64,000 bases of DNA from Hymenobacter wooponensis (GTDB lineage Bacteria; Bacteroidota; Bacteroidia; Cytophagales; Hymenobacteraceae): contig NZ_SRKZ01000003.1 in assembly GCF_004745865.1 (NCBI RefSeq), positions 789,908-853,907 of the forward strand. The letters are read 5' to 3'. Of the stretch, positions 16,744-25,981 are shown one piece after another (position 1 is the first letter of the stretch; each line of letters begins with the position of its first letter). The notes under the pieces were generated by a model. That model did not search any database. It was given only the letters and a program-made list of their open reading frames with translations, and was not told the origin of the DNA. The translations under genes and the position numbers were made by a program.

Positions 16744-19700
16744 TTGACTAGTCCTTGGAAGCAATTTCAAGCACTTATTAATAGGACTATTCAAAGTTCC
16801 ATTTTGCAAAAGGCACTTCTACTACTCGCTATACTAGTAGCTTTTTTCAGTCATGTTTCCTTCGCCCAAACAGGTAGTTGGAACCCTGCGGGCGCTAACA
16901 AAGTGTATCCGCGGACGTTGTTAACTGCAGCAGCTGTGCCAGGATTGCGAGAGTCATTGGCTGAGCCTAGTCGGTTTGCTCTTTTCAACGGCCTGTATAC
17001 TAGCACTTCAGGAGAAGCCCCTCACGATAACTCATCTTCTGACGGCCGGCGGGCCCGGGCTACGTATGCCAAAAATGCCGCCTTTGTGGTCCTTACCAAC
17101 AGGAAGACTAACTCTGGTCAGCTCCTGGAATTACCCATCGTTGAGCGGGCTGCGCTGGTTACTCGAATCAAGACGCTACTTGCAGAAAGTAACCCCACGG
17201 TGGAGCCTTTTGCGAGCTTCTCGGGCACTACCTACACGGAGTGGCAATGGCGCTCGAAGGAGCTCATTGACTATCTAGTGGCCTACGACCTGCTGCGGGG
17301 AGCCGGCGAATCAGCAGCCTCTTTACAAGCCAGCCGCACGAGGCTGCAGCAATTCGCCGGCAACCTGTACCTGCAGTCGAATAAGCCTTTTTTAGGCGTG
17401 TCGTTTTATGGGCAGGTAAAGAATAACCATACCCTCATGACGGCAGCCGCGCTAGGCATGGCTGCCGTGGTGCTAAATGAAGCCAGCAGCTCGGATAGTA
17501 ATCAACAACCCACCAACTGGATCAATGTTGCTATGTACACCATTGATAACGTGCTGTGGCAGGACGCCGAACGGCAATCGGACCCACAGGCGGTAGCTGG
17601 GTATGCGGAGGGGCCATACTACTTCAAATATGCCTTTCTGAATTGCCTGCCCTTCTTTCGGGCCATGGGAAACTTCCTGCCCGACGGCGGACTGGCCTAC
17701 ACGTACGGGGGCGTCACACGTACCATCCGCAACCCCTACTTCGACCCGCGCTACGACCGACTGTATGATTGGGTAACGGCTATTCTGCTGCCTGATGGGC
17801 GCTTCCCGGCCTTGGAAGACTCTTACATGGATATGGGCATGCCGGAACTGGCTCTAACGGGTAAGGCCAACTACGTGCGGCCCCTGCACTTGACCAAGCT
17901 CGATGGCCGGCAGATGAACTCATTGACTGCCCAACTGCGCGACGTGCCCGTGGATATGCGAGCCGCTTACCTCGCGGCACAGCTTTCTGCTGCGCAGCCA
18001 GAACAACCCAGGCTTACGACGCTTCCACAGAGCGGCAATCTTGTTTTTCGCTCGGGCTCTGATTCTTTAGCCAGCTACCTGCACTTATACGGCAAGAATG
18101 GGCTGGCACAAACCAATTCTGGCGGGCACAGCCACGCCGATGCTGGTAGTTTTATCTTGCACGCGTATGGGCAATTGCTCGCGTTAGACCCCGGTTATCT
18201 TAGCTACAACCGCCGCGCCGAAGTGGGAAATGCTGGTAACCATAACATGCTACTAGTTGATGGAGACGGGCCCGCCATGGGTACCGCCGGGGCCGCCAAC
18301 GATGCCGCCGCCACTATTCAGCATACTTTCTCTACGCCTCAACTGGCCTACGGCGAGGTACAAACGGCCTATAAAGGCACCTCCATTACTCGCAAGGCAC
18401 TCTTCATCCGCAATTCTTATTATTTGCTGGCGGATGTAGTGCAGGCGAACACCACCCACATATACACCTGGCAGCTGCACGGCTATGGCCTAGAGGGCGG
18501 CACACCCACTACTGGAAGTTTCCAGGACAACCTAGCGCGTCACGAAGGCACCTGGCACAAGAACGGGGTTAGCCTGCTCGCGCACGTAACGGCAGCCGGC
18601 GGAGCCACTTACAGCAAGGCCACCAACGTGCACGAGGTAACCTACAACACCCCAGAAAACCATACTACTCTGCTGGTGCAGCGTACCGGAGCGCAGGCAC
18701 AGTTTCTGGCGGCTTTGTATCCGTACGCTACCACTCCGCCCGCCATTTCCACCACCAGCACCCCTACTACCGCTGGCCTCACCAGCACCAATACTCGCTT
18801 CACAGATATTGCCTTTACCCAGACCGATACCACGTTAGCTGCCAGAAGTGGCCTAGCCGCTAACTCCATTAGCTCCGATGCGTTGCTGACATTTTACTCG
18901 CGTGATCTTAATGGAGGCTTCGCGCAGGCCTTTTTGGAGGAAGGCAAACTGCTACAAGACGGTCTTACCACGGTGTTATCATCTTCTCGGCGGGCTACAA
19001 TCAGCTGGCAAAAAATAGGGAGCGGGCAATACGCAGGCCATGTAAGCCGTGGCACTACCCTCACCATTGGCCTAGCCGAAGCGCCACTTGCGCTGAGCGG
19101 CCCAGGGGTTAGCCAGTTTGCGTATGATGCCGCTACCCAGCAGCTGCGCGTAGTTCTCACCGAAGCCACCGACTTTCAAGTGCAGCTTCAACCCAGTCGG
19201 CCCCTGCCGGTAGAGCTAGTACGTTTTACTGGCGCACGCAAAGCTGATGGTGTACAGCTGACTTGGCAAACGGCAACGGAGCTTCACAACCGCGGCTTTG
19301 CCGTGGAGCGCCGCACTGCTACCAGGCCTGACTTCCAACAGATTGGCTTTGTAGCGGGACAGGGTGCCTCCTCTACGGCTTCTACTTACCGTTATCAGGA
19401 CTTGTCTGCCCCAGCGGGCGAAACGTACTACCGGCTTCGGCAACTGAATCAAGATGGTACCTCCACCTATTCGTCGGTGGTAGTGATTTCAGCGCAAGCA
19501 GAGCCGCTAATGGCGCTTACTGTTGCGCCCATTCCGGCGCGTAGCTCTCTAACAGTTACCTATCCTGATGCGCAGCAAATTGTGCACCTAAAGCTCCTAG
19601 ACCAAAATGGCCGTACTGTTTCACAACAGCAGTTTCAGGCCCAAACTCAGGTTGCTGTAGGCCACTTACCGGCCGGCGTCTATTATCTGCAGTCGTTAGA

Positions 19701-19755
19701 TGCTTTTACGGGTCAGCCGCTGGCTAAGCCCCAGCGGGTGCTGGTGGCTCCCTAG
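16744..19755 (+). CDS. Secreted heparinase II/III-like polysaccharide lyase with T9SS sorting domain
   Basis: 1003 residues. The signal peptide is at about 23-42 (ALLLLAILVAFFSHVSFAQ). It is followed by an alginate-lyase-like alpha/alpha toroid (about 60-390) and a heparinase II/III-type beta-sandwich (about 440-640), with QTNSGGHSHADAGSFILHAY, GDGPAMG and HNMLLVDGDG typical of that family. The C-terminal ~180 residues have the LPVELVRFTGARKADGVQLT fibronectin-like segment and a T9SS type A sorting domain ending in GVYYLQS and RVLVAP, so it is exported and probably surface-anchored. The substrate is likely an acidic polysaccharide. The start is TTG at 16744 because an in-frame TAG lies 5 codons upstream and no ATG precedes the signal peptide. 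Confidence 0.8.
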   Translation: MTSPWKQFQALINRTIQSSILQKALLLLAILVAFFSHVSFAQTGSWNPAGANKVYPRTLLTAAAVPGLRESLAEPSRFALFNGLYTSTSGEAPHDNSSSDGRRARATYAKNAAFVVLTNRKTNSGQLLELPIVERAALVTRIKTLLAESNPTVEPFASFSGTTYTEWQWRSKELIDYLVAYDLLRGAGESAASLQASRTRLQQFAGNLYLQSNKPFLGVSFYGQVKNNHTLMTAAALGMAAVVLNEASSSDSNQQPTNWINVAMYTIDNVLWQDAERQSDPQAVAGYAEGPYYFKYAFLNCLPFFRAMGNFLPDGGLAYTYGGVTRTIRNPYFDPRYDRLYDWVTAILLPDGRFPALEDSYMDMGMPELALTGKANYVRPLHLTKLDGRQMNSLTAQLRDVPVDMRAAYLAAQLSAAQPEQPRLTTLPQSGNLVFRSGSDSLASYLHLYGKNGLAQTNSGGHSHADAGSFILHAYGQLLALDPGYLSYNRRAEVGNAGNHNMLLVDGDGPAMGTAGAANDAAATIQHTFSTPQLAYGEVQTAYKGTSITRKALFIRNSYYLLADVVQANTTHIYTWQLHGYGLEGGTPTTGSFQDNLARHEGTWHKNGVSLLAHVTAAGGATYSKATNVHEVTYNTPENHTTLLVQRTGAQAQFLAALYPYATTPPAISTTSTPTTAGLTSTNTRFTDIAFTQTDTTLAARSGLAANSISSDALLTFYSRDLNGGFAQAFLEEGKLLQDGLTTVLSSSRRATISWQKIGSGQYAGHVSRGTTLTIGLAEAPLALSGPGVSQFAYDAATQQLRVVLTEATDFQVQLQPSRPLPVELVRFTGARKADGVQLTWQTATELHNRGFAVERRTATRPDFQQIGFVAGQGASSTASTYRYQDLSAPAGETYYRLRQLNQDGTSTYSSVVVISAQAEPLMALTVAPIPARSSLTVTYPDAQQIVHLKLLDQNGRTVSQQQFQAQTQVAVGHLPAGVYYLQSLDAFTGQPLAKPQRVLVAP

Positions 19756-19782
19756 GCCTCCTTTCACTGTCCTTCCAAAACC

Positions 19783-19819
19783 AAACCGGCCCGAATGCTA
19801 CTAGCATTCGGGCCGGTTT
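19783..19819. terminator. Bidirectional terminator between the lyase gene and ffh
   Basis: Perfect 17-bp arms, AAACCGGCCCGAATGCT (19783-19799) and its complement at 19803-19819, around a 3-nt loop. It lies between convergent genes and ends in A/T on both sides. Confidence 0.75.
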
Positions 19820-19860
19820 GCGTAGGCCACTCTAAGAAGCGGCCTGCTGTATTTTCTTGT

Positions 19861-21210
19861 CTAGCGGATGGGGCCTTTCATGCCCATCATGCGGGCCATT
19901 TGCTGCATACCGCCTTTGGTCTGGCTCATTTTGTTCATGGTGCGCATCACTTTGCGCATGTCCTCGAATTGCTTCATCAGGTTATTTACCTGCTGAATAT
20001 CAGTGCCAGAGCCTTTGGCCAGGCGGCGGCGGCGCGAGCCGTTCAACAGCTCAGGCTGGGCGCGCTCCTTGGGCGTCATGCTCTTGATGATGGCTTCGAT
20101 TGGCTTGAAGGCATCGTCGTCGATTTCGATATCCTTCATGGCTTTGCCCATGCCGGGGATCATGCCTACCAGATCCTTCAGGTTACCCATCTTCTTGATC
20201 TGCTCCAGCTGCGACAGGAAGTCGTCGAAGTTGAACTGGTTTTTGCGGATCTTCTGGTTGATGCGCTTGGCTTCCTCCTCGTCGAACTGCTGCTGCGCGC
20301 GTTCTACCAGCGAAATCACGTCGCCCATGCCCAGAATTCGCTGGGCCATCCGGTCTGGATAGAACATATCCAGCGCCTCCATCTTCTCACCCGTCGAGAT
20401 GAACTTGATGGGCTTCTCTACCACAGCCCGAATGGAAAGGGCGGCACCACCGCGCGAGTCACCGTCGAGCTTGGTAAGCACCACGCCGTCGAAGTTCAGG
20501 CGGTCGTTGAAGGTTTTGGCGGTGTTTACGGCGTCCTGACCCGTCATGGAGTCCACCACGAACAGGGTTTCCGAGGGGTTGATGGCGCGCTTTACGGCCT
20601 CAATCTCGGTCATCATCTGCTCATCCACGGCTAGGCGGCCGGCGGTGTCGATGATAACTACGCGCTTGCTGTTTTTGCGAGCGTACTCAATGGCGTTCTG
20701 CGAAATCTGAACCGGGTTCTTGTTCTCCGGCTCCGAGTACACTTCTACCCCCACTTGCTCGCCTAGCACCTTCAGCTGGTCGATAGCGGCGGGGCGGTAC
20801 ACGTCGCAAGCCACCAGCAGCACCGAGCGGTTCTGCTTCTTGAGGTAGCTAGCCAGCTTACCGGCGAAGGTAGTTTTACCCGAACCCTGCAGACCCGAGA
20901 GCAGTACCACGGCCGGCTCACCTTTGATGACGATGTCCTGCTTCTCGCCGCCCATGAGCTCGGTGAGCTCATCGTAGACGATTTTGGTCATCAGCTGGCC
21001 CGGCGACACGCTGATGAGCACGTCGCGGCCCATGGCCTCGTCCTTGATCTTGTCGGTTACTTCTTTGGCTACCTTGTAGTTAACGTCGGCATCTACCAGG
21101 GCGCGACGGATTTCCTTTACGGTAGCCGCAACGTTGATTTCGGTGATGCTGCCTTGGCCTTTGAGGGTTTTAAAGGCCCGGTCAAGTTTGGTACTTAGAT
21201 TATCGAACAT
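19861..21210 (-). CDS. ffh: Signal recognition particle protein Ffh
   Basis: 449 residues. SRP54-type GTPase that binds SRP RNA and signal sequences of nascent membrane proteins and docks to FtsY. The N domain is followed by the GTPase motifs GLQGSGKTTFAGKLA (G1), VIIDTAGRLAVDEQMMTEIE (G3), and TKLDGDSRGGAALS (G4). The Met-rich M domain near the C-terminus (MKQFEDMRKVMRTMNKMSQ, MQQMARMMGMKG) is the signal-peptide binding region and contains the GSGTDIQQVNNLMKQF segment. Complete and highly conserved. Confidence 0.96.
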   Translation of the reverse strand: MFDNLSTKLDRAFKTLKGQGSITEINVAATVKEIRRALVDADVNYKVAKEVTDKIKDEAMGRDVLISVSPGQLMTKIVYDELTELMGGEKQDIVIKGEPAVVLLSGLQGSGKTTFAGKLASYLKKQNRSVLLVACDVYRPAAIDQLKVLGEQVGVEVYSEPENKNPVQISQNAIEYARKNSKRVVIIDTAGRLAVDEQMMTEIEAVKRAINPSETLFVVDSMTGQDAVNTAKTFNDRLNFDGVVLTKLDGDSRGGAALSIRAVVEKPIKFISTGEKMEALDMFYPDRMAQRILGMGDVISLVERAQQQFDEEEAKRINQKIRKNQFNFDDFLSQLEQIKKMGNLKDLVGMIPGMGKAMKDIEIDDDAFKPIEAIIKSMTPKERAQPELLNGSRRRRLAKGSGTDIQQVNNLMKQFEDMRKVMRTMNKMSQTKGGMQQMARMMGMKGPIR

Positions 21211-21418
21211 GGAGTCGCAGATTTGCGCTGATTTTTCTCTTACTATCTTCTGTGTTCCGCGAGGGAAGTCATCTTAGCGAAAAGCTACTCTGTACCTCCG
21301 CATCACGGAACGCTAGGGCAGTTGCCGAAGCAGCCACACGGTTTAGCCTCCAAAAGTAACCAGAAAACCCCGGAATGGCTATAGCTGCGTACCTTCGCCG
21401 CCCTTACCACTTGCAGTA

Positions 21419-22732
21419 GTGTCCGTGCCTAACCGTCCGCTTCGTTTACTTGTCATTACGTATTACTGGCCGCCCTCTGGTGGGGCGGGTGTGCAGCGCA
21501 GTTTGAAGTTTGTGAAGCACCTGCCCCAGTTTGGTGTAGAGCCCACTGTGATTACCGTAGACCCTACCCAGGGTGCTTACCCCGTACTAGACCACTCTCT
21601 GGAGGCAGACATTCCGGTGGGGGTGCGCGTCATCCGGACCAATACCTTTGAGCCTTTCGACAGCTATAAGAAGCTGACAGGCAAGCAAGTTCCCTTTGGC
21701 GGCTTCGTGGGTGAAAGCAAAACCAGCCTGATTCAGCGCCTGTTCAAATTTGTGCGCGGCAACGTATTTATTCCGGATGCACGGCGGGGCTGGAACAGTT
21801 ATGCCCTACGCGCCGTGGCCGATTTGTTAGCCCAAGGTGAGCAGTTTGATGCCGTGCTAACCAGCTCCCCGCCCCACTCCTCGCAACTGATAGGCCTAGA
21901 GTTGAAGCGCCGCTACGGCCTGCGCTGGCTGGCCGATATGCGCGACCCCTGGACGGATATTTATTATTACAAGGAGCTCAACCACACCCCACCGGCGCGT
22001 TGGCTTGATGCTCGCTACGAGCGCCAAGTATTGGAGCAGGCCGATGCCGTGCTGGTCACTAGCCCCAATACCAAGCGCCTGTTCCTGGGCAAGTCGCCTA
22101 AGCTCATGGCAGATAAGATCCAGGTGGTACCCAACGGCTACGATGAAGCAGATTTTCGCGCGCCCAGCCAGCCGCCCACCGATGCGCTGCTGATTACGCA
22201 CACCGGCACCATCTCCGAAACCTACCACATTGAGCAACTGCTGGCCGCCTGCGCCGAGTGTGGCCGCCGCCACCCCGATGTGCCGATACGGCTGCGATTC
22301 GTGGGAAAAGTTTCAGGTGGCCTACAGCTGCAAATTGAGCAGGCCGGCCTGGTAGATCACACCGAGTTTGTGCCCTTTGTGCCGCACGATAAATCAGTAG
22401 AGTACCTGTTGCGCTCCACGGTACTGCTGATGGCCATTCCTGATGTAGCCAATAACTTCGGGATTCTTCCGGGTAAAGTCTTCGAGTATCTGGCGGCCAA
22501 CAAACCTATCCTGTGCGTGGGCCCCATCGGCTCCGATGCCGACACGTTGCTGGAGGAATGCGGCGCCGGCCACGCCCTTCCCTACGATGGGTATCCGGCC
22601 ATGCTGGCCCAGTTGGAGAGCCTCGTAGGCCAGTGGCGCCTCAACCCCAACCTGGACCTGCCCGCCCTTAACCACGTCCGCTACTCCCGCCGCGCACTAA
22701 CTGCTCGGCTGGCGGAGATGGTGAAGCGTTGA
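21419..22732 (+). CDS. Glycosyltransferase family 4-like protein
   Basis: 437 residues, GT-B fold. The N-terminal half has LLVITYYWPPSGGAGVQRSL (the nucleotide-sugar acceptor-side Gly loop) and RWLADMRDPWTDIYYYKEL. The C-terminal half has VVPNGYDEADF and FGILPGKVFEYLAANKPILC, the donor-binding region with the E-x-x-x-A/N signature. It is a group 1 glycosyltransferase probably acting in surface glycan assembly with the pse genes downstream. The start is GTG at 21419. A TACCTTCG element at 21390-21397 could be its -7 box. Confidence 0.82.
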   Translation: MSVPNRPLRLLVITYYWPPSGGAGVQRSLKFVKHLPQFGVEPTVITVDPTQGAYPVLDHSLEADIPVGVRVIRTNTFEPFDSYKKLTGKQVPFGGFVGESKTSLIQRLFKFVRGNVFIPDARRGWNSYALRAVADLLAQGEQFDAVLTSSPPHSSQLIGLELKRRYGLRWLADMRDPWTDIYYYKELNHTPPARWLDARYERQVLEQADAVLVTSPNTKRLFLGKSPKLMADKIQVVPNGYDEADFRAPSQPPTDALLITHTGTISETYHIEQLLAACAECGRRHPDVPIRLRFVGKVSGGLQLQIEQAGLVDHTEFVPFVPHDKSVEYLLRSTVLLMAIPDVANNFGILPGKVFEYLAANKPILCVGPIGSDADTLLEECGAGHALPYDGYPAMLAQLESLVGQWRLNPNLDLPALNHVRYSRRALTARLAEMVKR

Positions 22733-22753
22733 TACAAAGGTGACCTAGTCAGA

Positions 22754-22780
22754 CGTCATTGCTCTCCTAATGACGCTTTT
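22754..22780 (+). terminator. Hairpin terminator
   Basis: Stem CGTCATT (22754-22760) / AATGACG (22769-22775) with an 8-nt loop, then CTTTT. It lies just before the 3' end of the opposing FkbH-like gene. Confidence 0.55.
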
Positions 22781-22789
22781 AGATTGATC

Positions 22790-24640
22790 TTACTTGAAAA
22801 GTCCGCGCAACTTACTGGGAACAAGACTGGCAGCCCGGGCTTTCAAATCAACCCAGCCAGACCGCTCCAACTGGTGGCCATGCCACTGGCCGATGGCCTC
22901 GGCGAGGCGCTGGGCCAGGGTGCGGTAGTGCTGGCGGTGGTAGTGACGCAGATTGTTGGTTACGTCAGCAGGCGTTTTGATGAAGCTGCGCACATTCACG
23001 ATGTAGCAGTTTTCTGCCTCCGTCACAAACTCCTCCAGCGCCTGATTCATCAGGGCATGGCGTGCGGCAGCCCCAGTTTCTCCAGAGCCTGGCACTTCTA
23101 TTTCAGTACCGTTTAAGAAGTAGATAGGCACTTGCGCTGGTACTTGAGCTCGTAGCCATCGTAGGTTTTCCTGAAAATCGGCTGGCGAAATCTGGCCTTG
23201 AAATTCAAATTTCTGCTGAAAACGGCGCAGAAATGCCTCGTCCATCCCACGGAACCGGCGTTGTGCATACTTCGCGGCCTGTGCCACCGGGTCCACGGAC
23301 GTCAGGTCTTGGTATGCCCCGAAAGGCACTTCTAGGCCAGTGGCTTTTTCCCGGTACAACTCCTGCGTGTAGTCCATGAGCGGGCTATACACCAGTACAT
23401 CGTAGTGTGCATCCCAGAGCTTGGTATCAAAAGCTTCCTGGCCTAGAAAAGGCAGGGATGCTGCTAACCGCTGTTGCTCCGCTCTAGGCCACTCCTGGCC
23501 CGCTCGCAACAGGGCGGTGTGCTCCACATGGACGGGAATCTGATTCTCGTTGTTGTAGTTAAACTCCTCCTCTACTTCCAGCTGGAATGCCTGCAGAAAA
23601 GGTGTCAACTGGCCTAGGTCGCAGCCTCCTTTCAGCAGCACCCGCAACGTTGTACCAGAGTTCGTGATGGCAGGAGCGGTCTGTCTGTCTGTTGCCTCCG
23701 GGGCGGTTTCTACCGTAATCCAGTCGGGCCGGTCTGTTGGGTTGAGGGTGGTGGCTACATCGCCCTGCACTTCCAGCACCGGAAATCCGAGTTGGGCATA
23801 AGTGAACTGCTCTACACCTAGATGCAGAATGCGGCAGGAAAAGACGAGCTGCTCCAAGCGGTTTTCTGGCAGATGCAAGCAGTAAATACCCACTAAGCCA
23901 TAATCGCCAAACCGGTCGCGGGCCCGCACGGTACCCCAACGCCGGGTTCTATCTTCGAAGCTGGCGGCTAATTCTTCTTTCGTGACGCGACGCTTAGTAA
24001 AGTTTAGCTGGTTGGAGCGGTTAATCAACTCCTCAATACGACCTAAATCGGGCACTACGGCGGCACCTTCCCGAAACTCGATGCGCACCTGCGCATCACG
24101 CAGAAAAGCTAGGTTATCGTTGTACGCGGCGCGTGCTTCCTGCTGGCGCTCCAGCAGCTTGTACTGCTCCAGGCGAGAGAATTCCGGATCGGGCTTACCG
24201 CTAGCGCGCAACAGAGGGGCTAATTCAGCAAGGTCGGCGGGGTCGGCTACCTGAAGCTGGGGGTTATAGTATTGAGCTTCGGCCCGGTTGATAGGGTTGT
24301 CATCCAGAAACAGCGCATTGGAGGCCCGCAGCTGCATCTGCTCCAGCAGCTGCTTGATAATGGGACCTTTGGGCTGCCAGCTTATCTGAGGAAACACGAA
24401 CAGGTCGCGGATGCCCAGCTCCACCAGTTTGGCCTCAGCAGGGGCGAAGTCGTTTTTACTGACAATGGTATGTACAATGCCCCGCGCCGCTGTGTCGCGC
24501 ACGAGTTGCAGGTTATCCTCTAGCGCCTCCACGGCCCCTTCCGAGAGCGTACCGCGCCAAAACGTATCGTCCAGATCCCAGATAATAACTTTGATGGGAG
24601 CGTTAGGTGCGGAGTGCGAGGTGCCGGTTGCCAGTGTCAT
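22790..24640 (-). CDS. HAD-IIIC (FkbH-like) domain protein
   Basis: 616 residues. The N-terminal half is an FkbH/HAD-IIIC domain: IIWDLDDTFWRGTLSEG carries the DxDxT nucleophile motif, NDFAPAEAKLVELGI and ASNALFLDDNPINRAEA follow. Residues 200-280 (LINRSNQLNFTKRR, FGDYGLVGIYCLH) match the GNAT-like C-terminal part of FkbH proteins. The last 300 residues resemble an SGNH/GDSL-like hydrolase region (VLVYSPLMDYTQELYREKAT), but I could not place its catalytic residues. FkbH proteins activate glyceryl or related acyl groups on carrier proteins. In a glycan locus the substrate might be an acyl decoration of the sugar. It runs opposite to the pse genes. Confidence 0.7.
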   Translation of the reverse strand: MTLATGTSHSAPNAPIKVIIWDLDDTFWRGTLSEGAVEALEDNLQLVRDTAARGIVHTIVSKNDFAPAEAKLVELGIRDLFVFPQISWQPKGPIIKQLLEQMQLRASNALFLDDNPINRAEAQYYNPQLQVADPADLAELAPLLRASGKPDPEFSRLEQYKLLERQQEARAAYNDNLAFLRDAQVRIEFREGAAVVPDLGRIEELINRSNQLNFTKRRVTKEELAASFEDRTRRWGTVRARDRFGDYGLVGIYCLHLPENRLEQLVFSCRILHLGVEQFTYAQLGFPVLEVQGDVATTLNPTDRPDWITVETAPEATDRQTAPAITNSGTTLRVLLKGGCDLGQLTPFLQAFQLEVEEEFNYNNENQIPVHVEHTALLRAGQEWPRAEQQRLAASLPFLGQEAFDTKLWDAHYDVLVYSPLMDYTQELYREKATGLEVPFGAYQDLTSVDPVAQAAKYAQRRFRGMDEAFLRRFQQKFEFQGQISPADFQENLRWLRAQVPAQVPIYFLNGTEIEVPGSGETGAAARHALMNQALEEFVTEAENCYIVNVRSFIKTPADVTNNLRHYHRQHYRTLAQRLAEAIGQWHGHQLERSGWVDLKARAASLVPSKLRGLFK

Positions 24641-24830
24641 GTGTTACGCGTTGCAGGTTGTGCAGAGCCTGTATATTCAGTCAACACGGAGGTGTCAGGC
24701 CCGATTCATCTTCCAACCAATAATCAAAGCTACGGAGGAAGAACTAACTACTACTCCCAACTAGTTCTCGAACAACAGACCTACAGCAGGCAACCGGCAA
24801 CGCAGAACTGGTAACTGACTGCAGAATCCC

Positions 24831-24838
24831 TACTTTTG
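24831..24838 (+). promoter_or_regulatory. TAnnTTTG-type -7 element upstream of pseB
   Basis: TACTTTTG, 46 bp upstream of the pseB start, matches the Bacteroidota -7 consensus. A clear TTTG -33 box is not obvious. Confidence 0.4.
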
Positions 24839-24884
24839 CTGCCCTTACCCAAACCGGCCCAGTGGCCGGCTTCCCTCCTATCGC

Positions 24885-25904
24885 ATGGCTCTCGACCTCA
24901 ATCATAAGTCTATTCTGGTAACCGGTGGCACCGGTTCGTTCGGCAAGCAGTTTGTGCAAACTGTTTTCGAAAAATACCCGCAGGTGAAGCGCCTGGTAGT
25001 GTACTCCCGCGATGAGCTCAAGCAGTACGAGATGTCGCAGGTGTTCCCGCACGAGAAATACCCCGCCATCCGCTACTTCATCGGCGACGTGCGCGACGCG
25101 GAGCGCATGAAGCGCGCATGTGAAGGCATCGACATCATTGTGCATGCCGCGGCTCTCAAGCAAGTACCCGCCGCCGAGTACAACCCCATGGAGTGCATCA
25201 AGACCAACATCTTCGGGGCCGAGAACGTGATTAATGCGGCCCTTGACTGCGGCGTGACCGACGTAGTAGCCTTGAGCACCGACAAAGCTGCGGCCCCCAT
25301 CAACCTCTACGGCGCCACGAAGCTGTGCTCTGATAAGCTGTTCGTGGCCGCCAACAACATGAAGGGCGCCCGTGATCTGCGCTTCTCAGTGGTGCGCTAT
25401 GGAAATGTAATTGGCTCCCGCGGCTCGGTGGTGCCGTTCTTCCTGAACCGCCGCTCCTCCGGTGTGCTGCCTATCACCCACCCCGACATGACGCGCTTCA
25501 ATATCTCTCTGGAGGAAGGTGTGGACCTGGTGTTGTATGCACTGGAGCACAGCTGGGGCGGTGAGATTTTCGTGCCTAAGATTCCGAGCTACAAAATCAC
25601 GGAAGTAGCCAAAGCCATTGGTCCCGATTGCCGCCAGGAAATCGTGGGTATTCGCCCCGGCGAGAAGCTCCACGAAGCCATGATTACGGAAACCGATGCG
25701 CTCAGCACCGTAGAACTACCTAAGTATTACGTAATTCTTCCCTTCACCCCCCGCTGGGACGTGGATGCGTTTATCAAGCATTTCAACGGCCGCCGCGTGG
25801 AGCTGGGCTTCCAGTACGATTCCAGCAACAACACGGAGTGGCTGGACGCGGAGCAGATTCGCGAGGAAATTCGCCTACACGTAGACCCATCGTTTTCAGT
25901 GTAG
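24885..25904 (+). CDS. pseB: UDP-GlcNAc 4,6-dehydratase (inverting), pseudaminic acid step 1
   Basis: 339 residues, short-chain dehydrogenase fold. It converts UDP-GlcNAc to UDP-2-acetamido-2,6-dideoxy-beta-L-arabino-hexos-4-ulose with NADP. The N-terminus ILVTGGTGSFGKQFV is the Rossmann nucleotide-binding loop; STDKAAAPINLYGATKLCSD holds the YxxxK pair, and AALKQVPAAEYNPMECIKTN is characteristic of PseB. Length matches the family. It heads a run of pse genes in pathway order B-C-F-GH-I. Confidence 0.94.
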   Translation: MALDLNHKSILVTGGTGSFGKQFVQTVFEKYPQVKRLVVYSRDELKQYEMSQVFPHEKYPAIRYFIGDVRDAERMKRACEGIDIIVHAAALKQVPAAEYNPMECIKTNIFGAENVINAALDCGVTDVVALSTDKAAAPINLYGATKLCSDKLFVAANNMKGARDLRFSVVRYGNVIGSRGSVVPFFLNRRSSGVLPITHPDMTRFNISLEEGVDLVLYALEHSWGGEIFVPKIPSYKITEVAKAIGPDCRQEIVGIRPGEKLHEAMITETDALSTVELPKYYVILPFTPRWDVDAFIKHFNGRRVELGFQYDSSNNTEWLDAEQIREEIRLHVDPSFSV

Positions 25905-25932
25905 CATTTGGTCTTTATTGCTTTTATAATCG

Positions 25933-25961
25933 GAAGCCGCTTTCAATCTGGAAGCGGCTTC
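25933..25961 (+). terminator. Hairpin between pseB and pseC
   Basis: Perfect 10-bp stem GAAGCCGCTT / AAGCGGCTTC with a 9-nt loop. The following T-run is weak, so it may be an attenuator rather than a full terminator. Confidence 0.5.
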
Positions 25962-25966
25962 TGCGT

Positions 25967-25974
25967 TACCTTTG
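25967..25974 (+). promoter_or_regulatory. -7 element TACCTTTG abutting pseC
   Basis: An exact TAnnTTTG box ends 7 bp before the pseC ATG at 25982. Transcription from it would start at or next to the start codon, giving a leaderless or nearly leaderless mRNA. Confidence 0.5.
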
Positions 25975-25981
25975 ATCTGTT

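Noticed and set aside
16744..19755. Lyase and guaD as an operon
   Set aside because: A strong perfect hairpin with T-run separates them, so they are independent.
19795..20634. 279-codon open frame on the plus strand
   Set aside because: Entirely antisense to ffh, whose protein is highly conserved; it is a shadow frame of GC-rich coding DNA.
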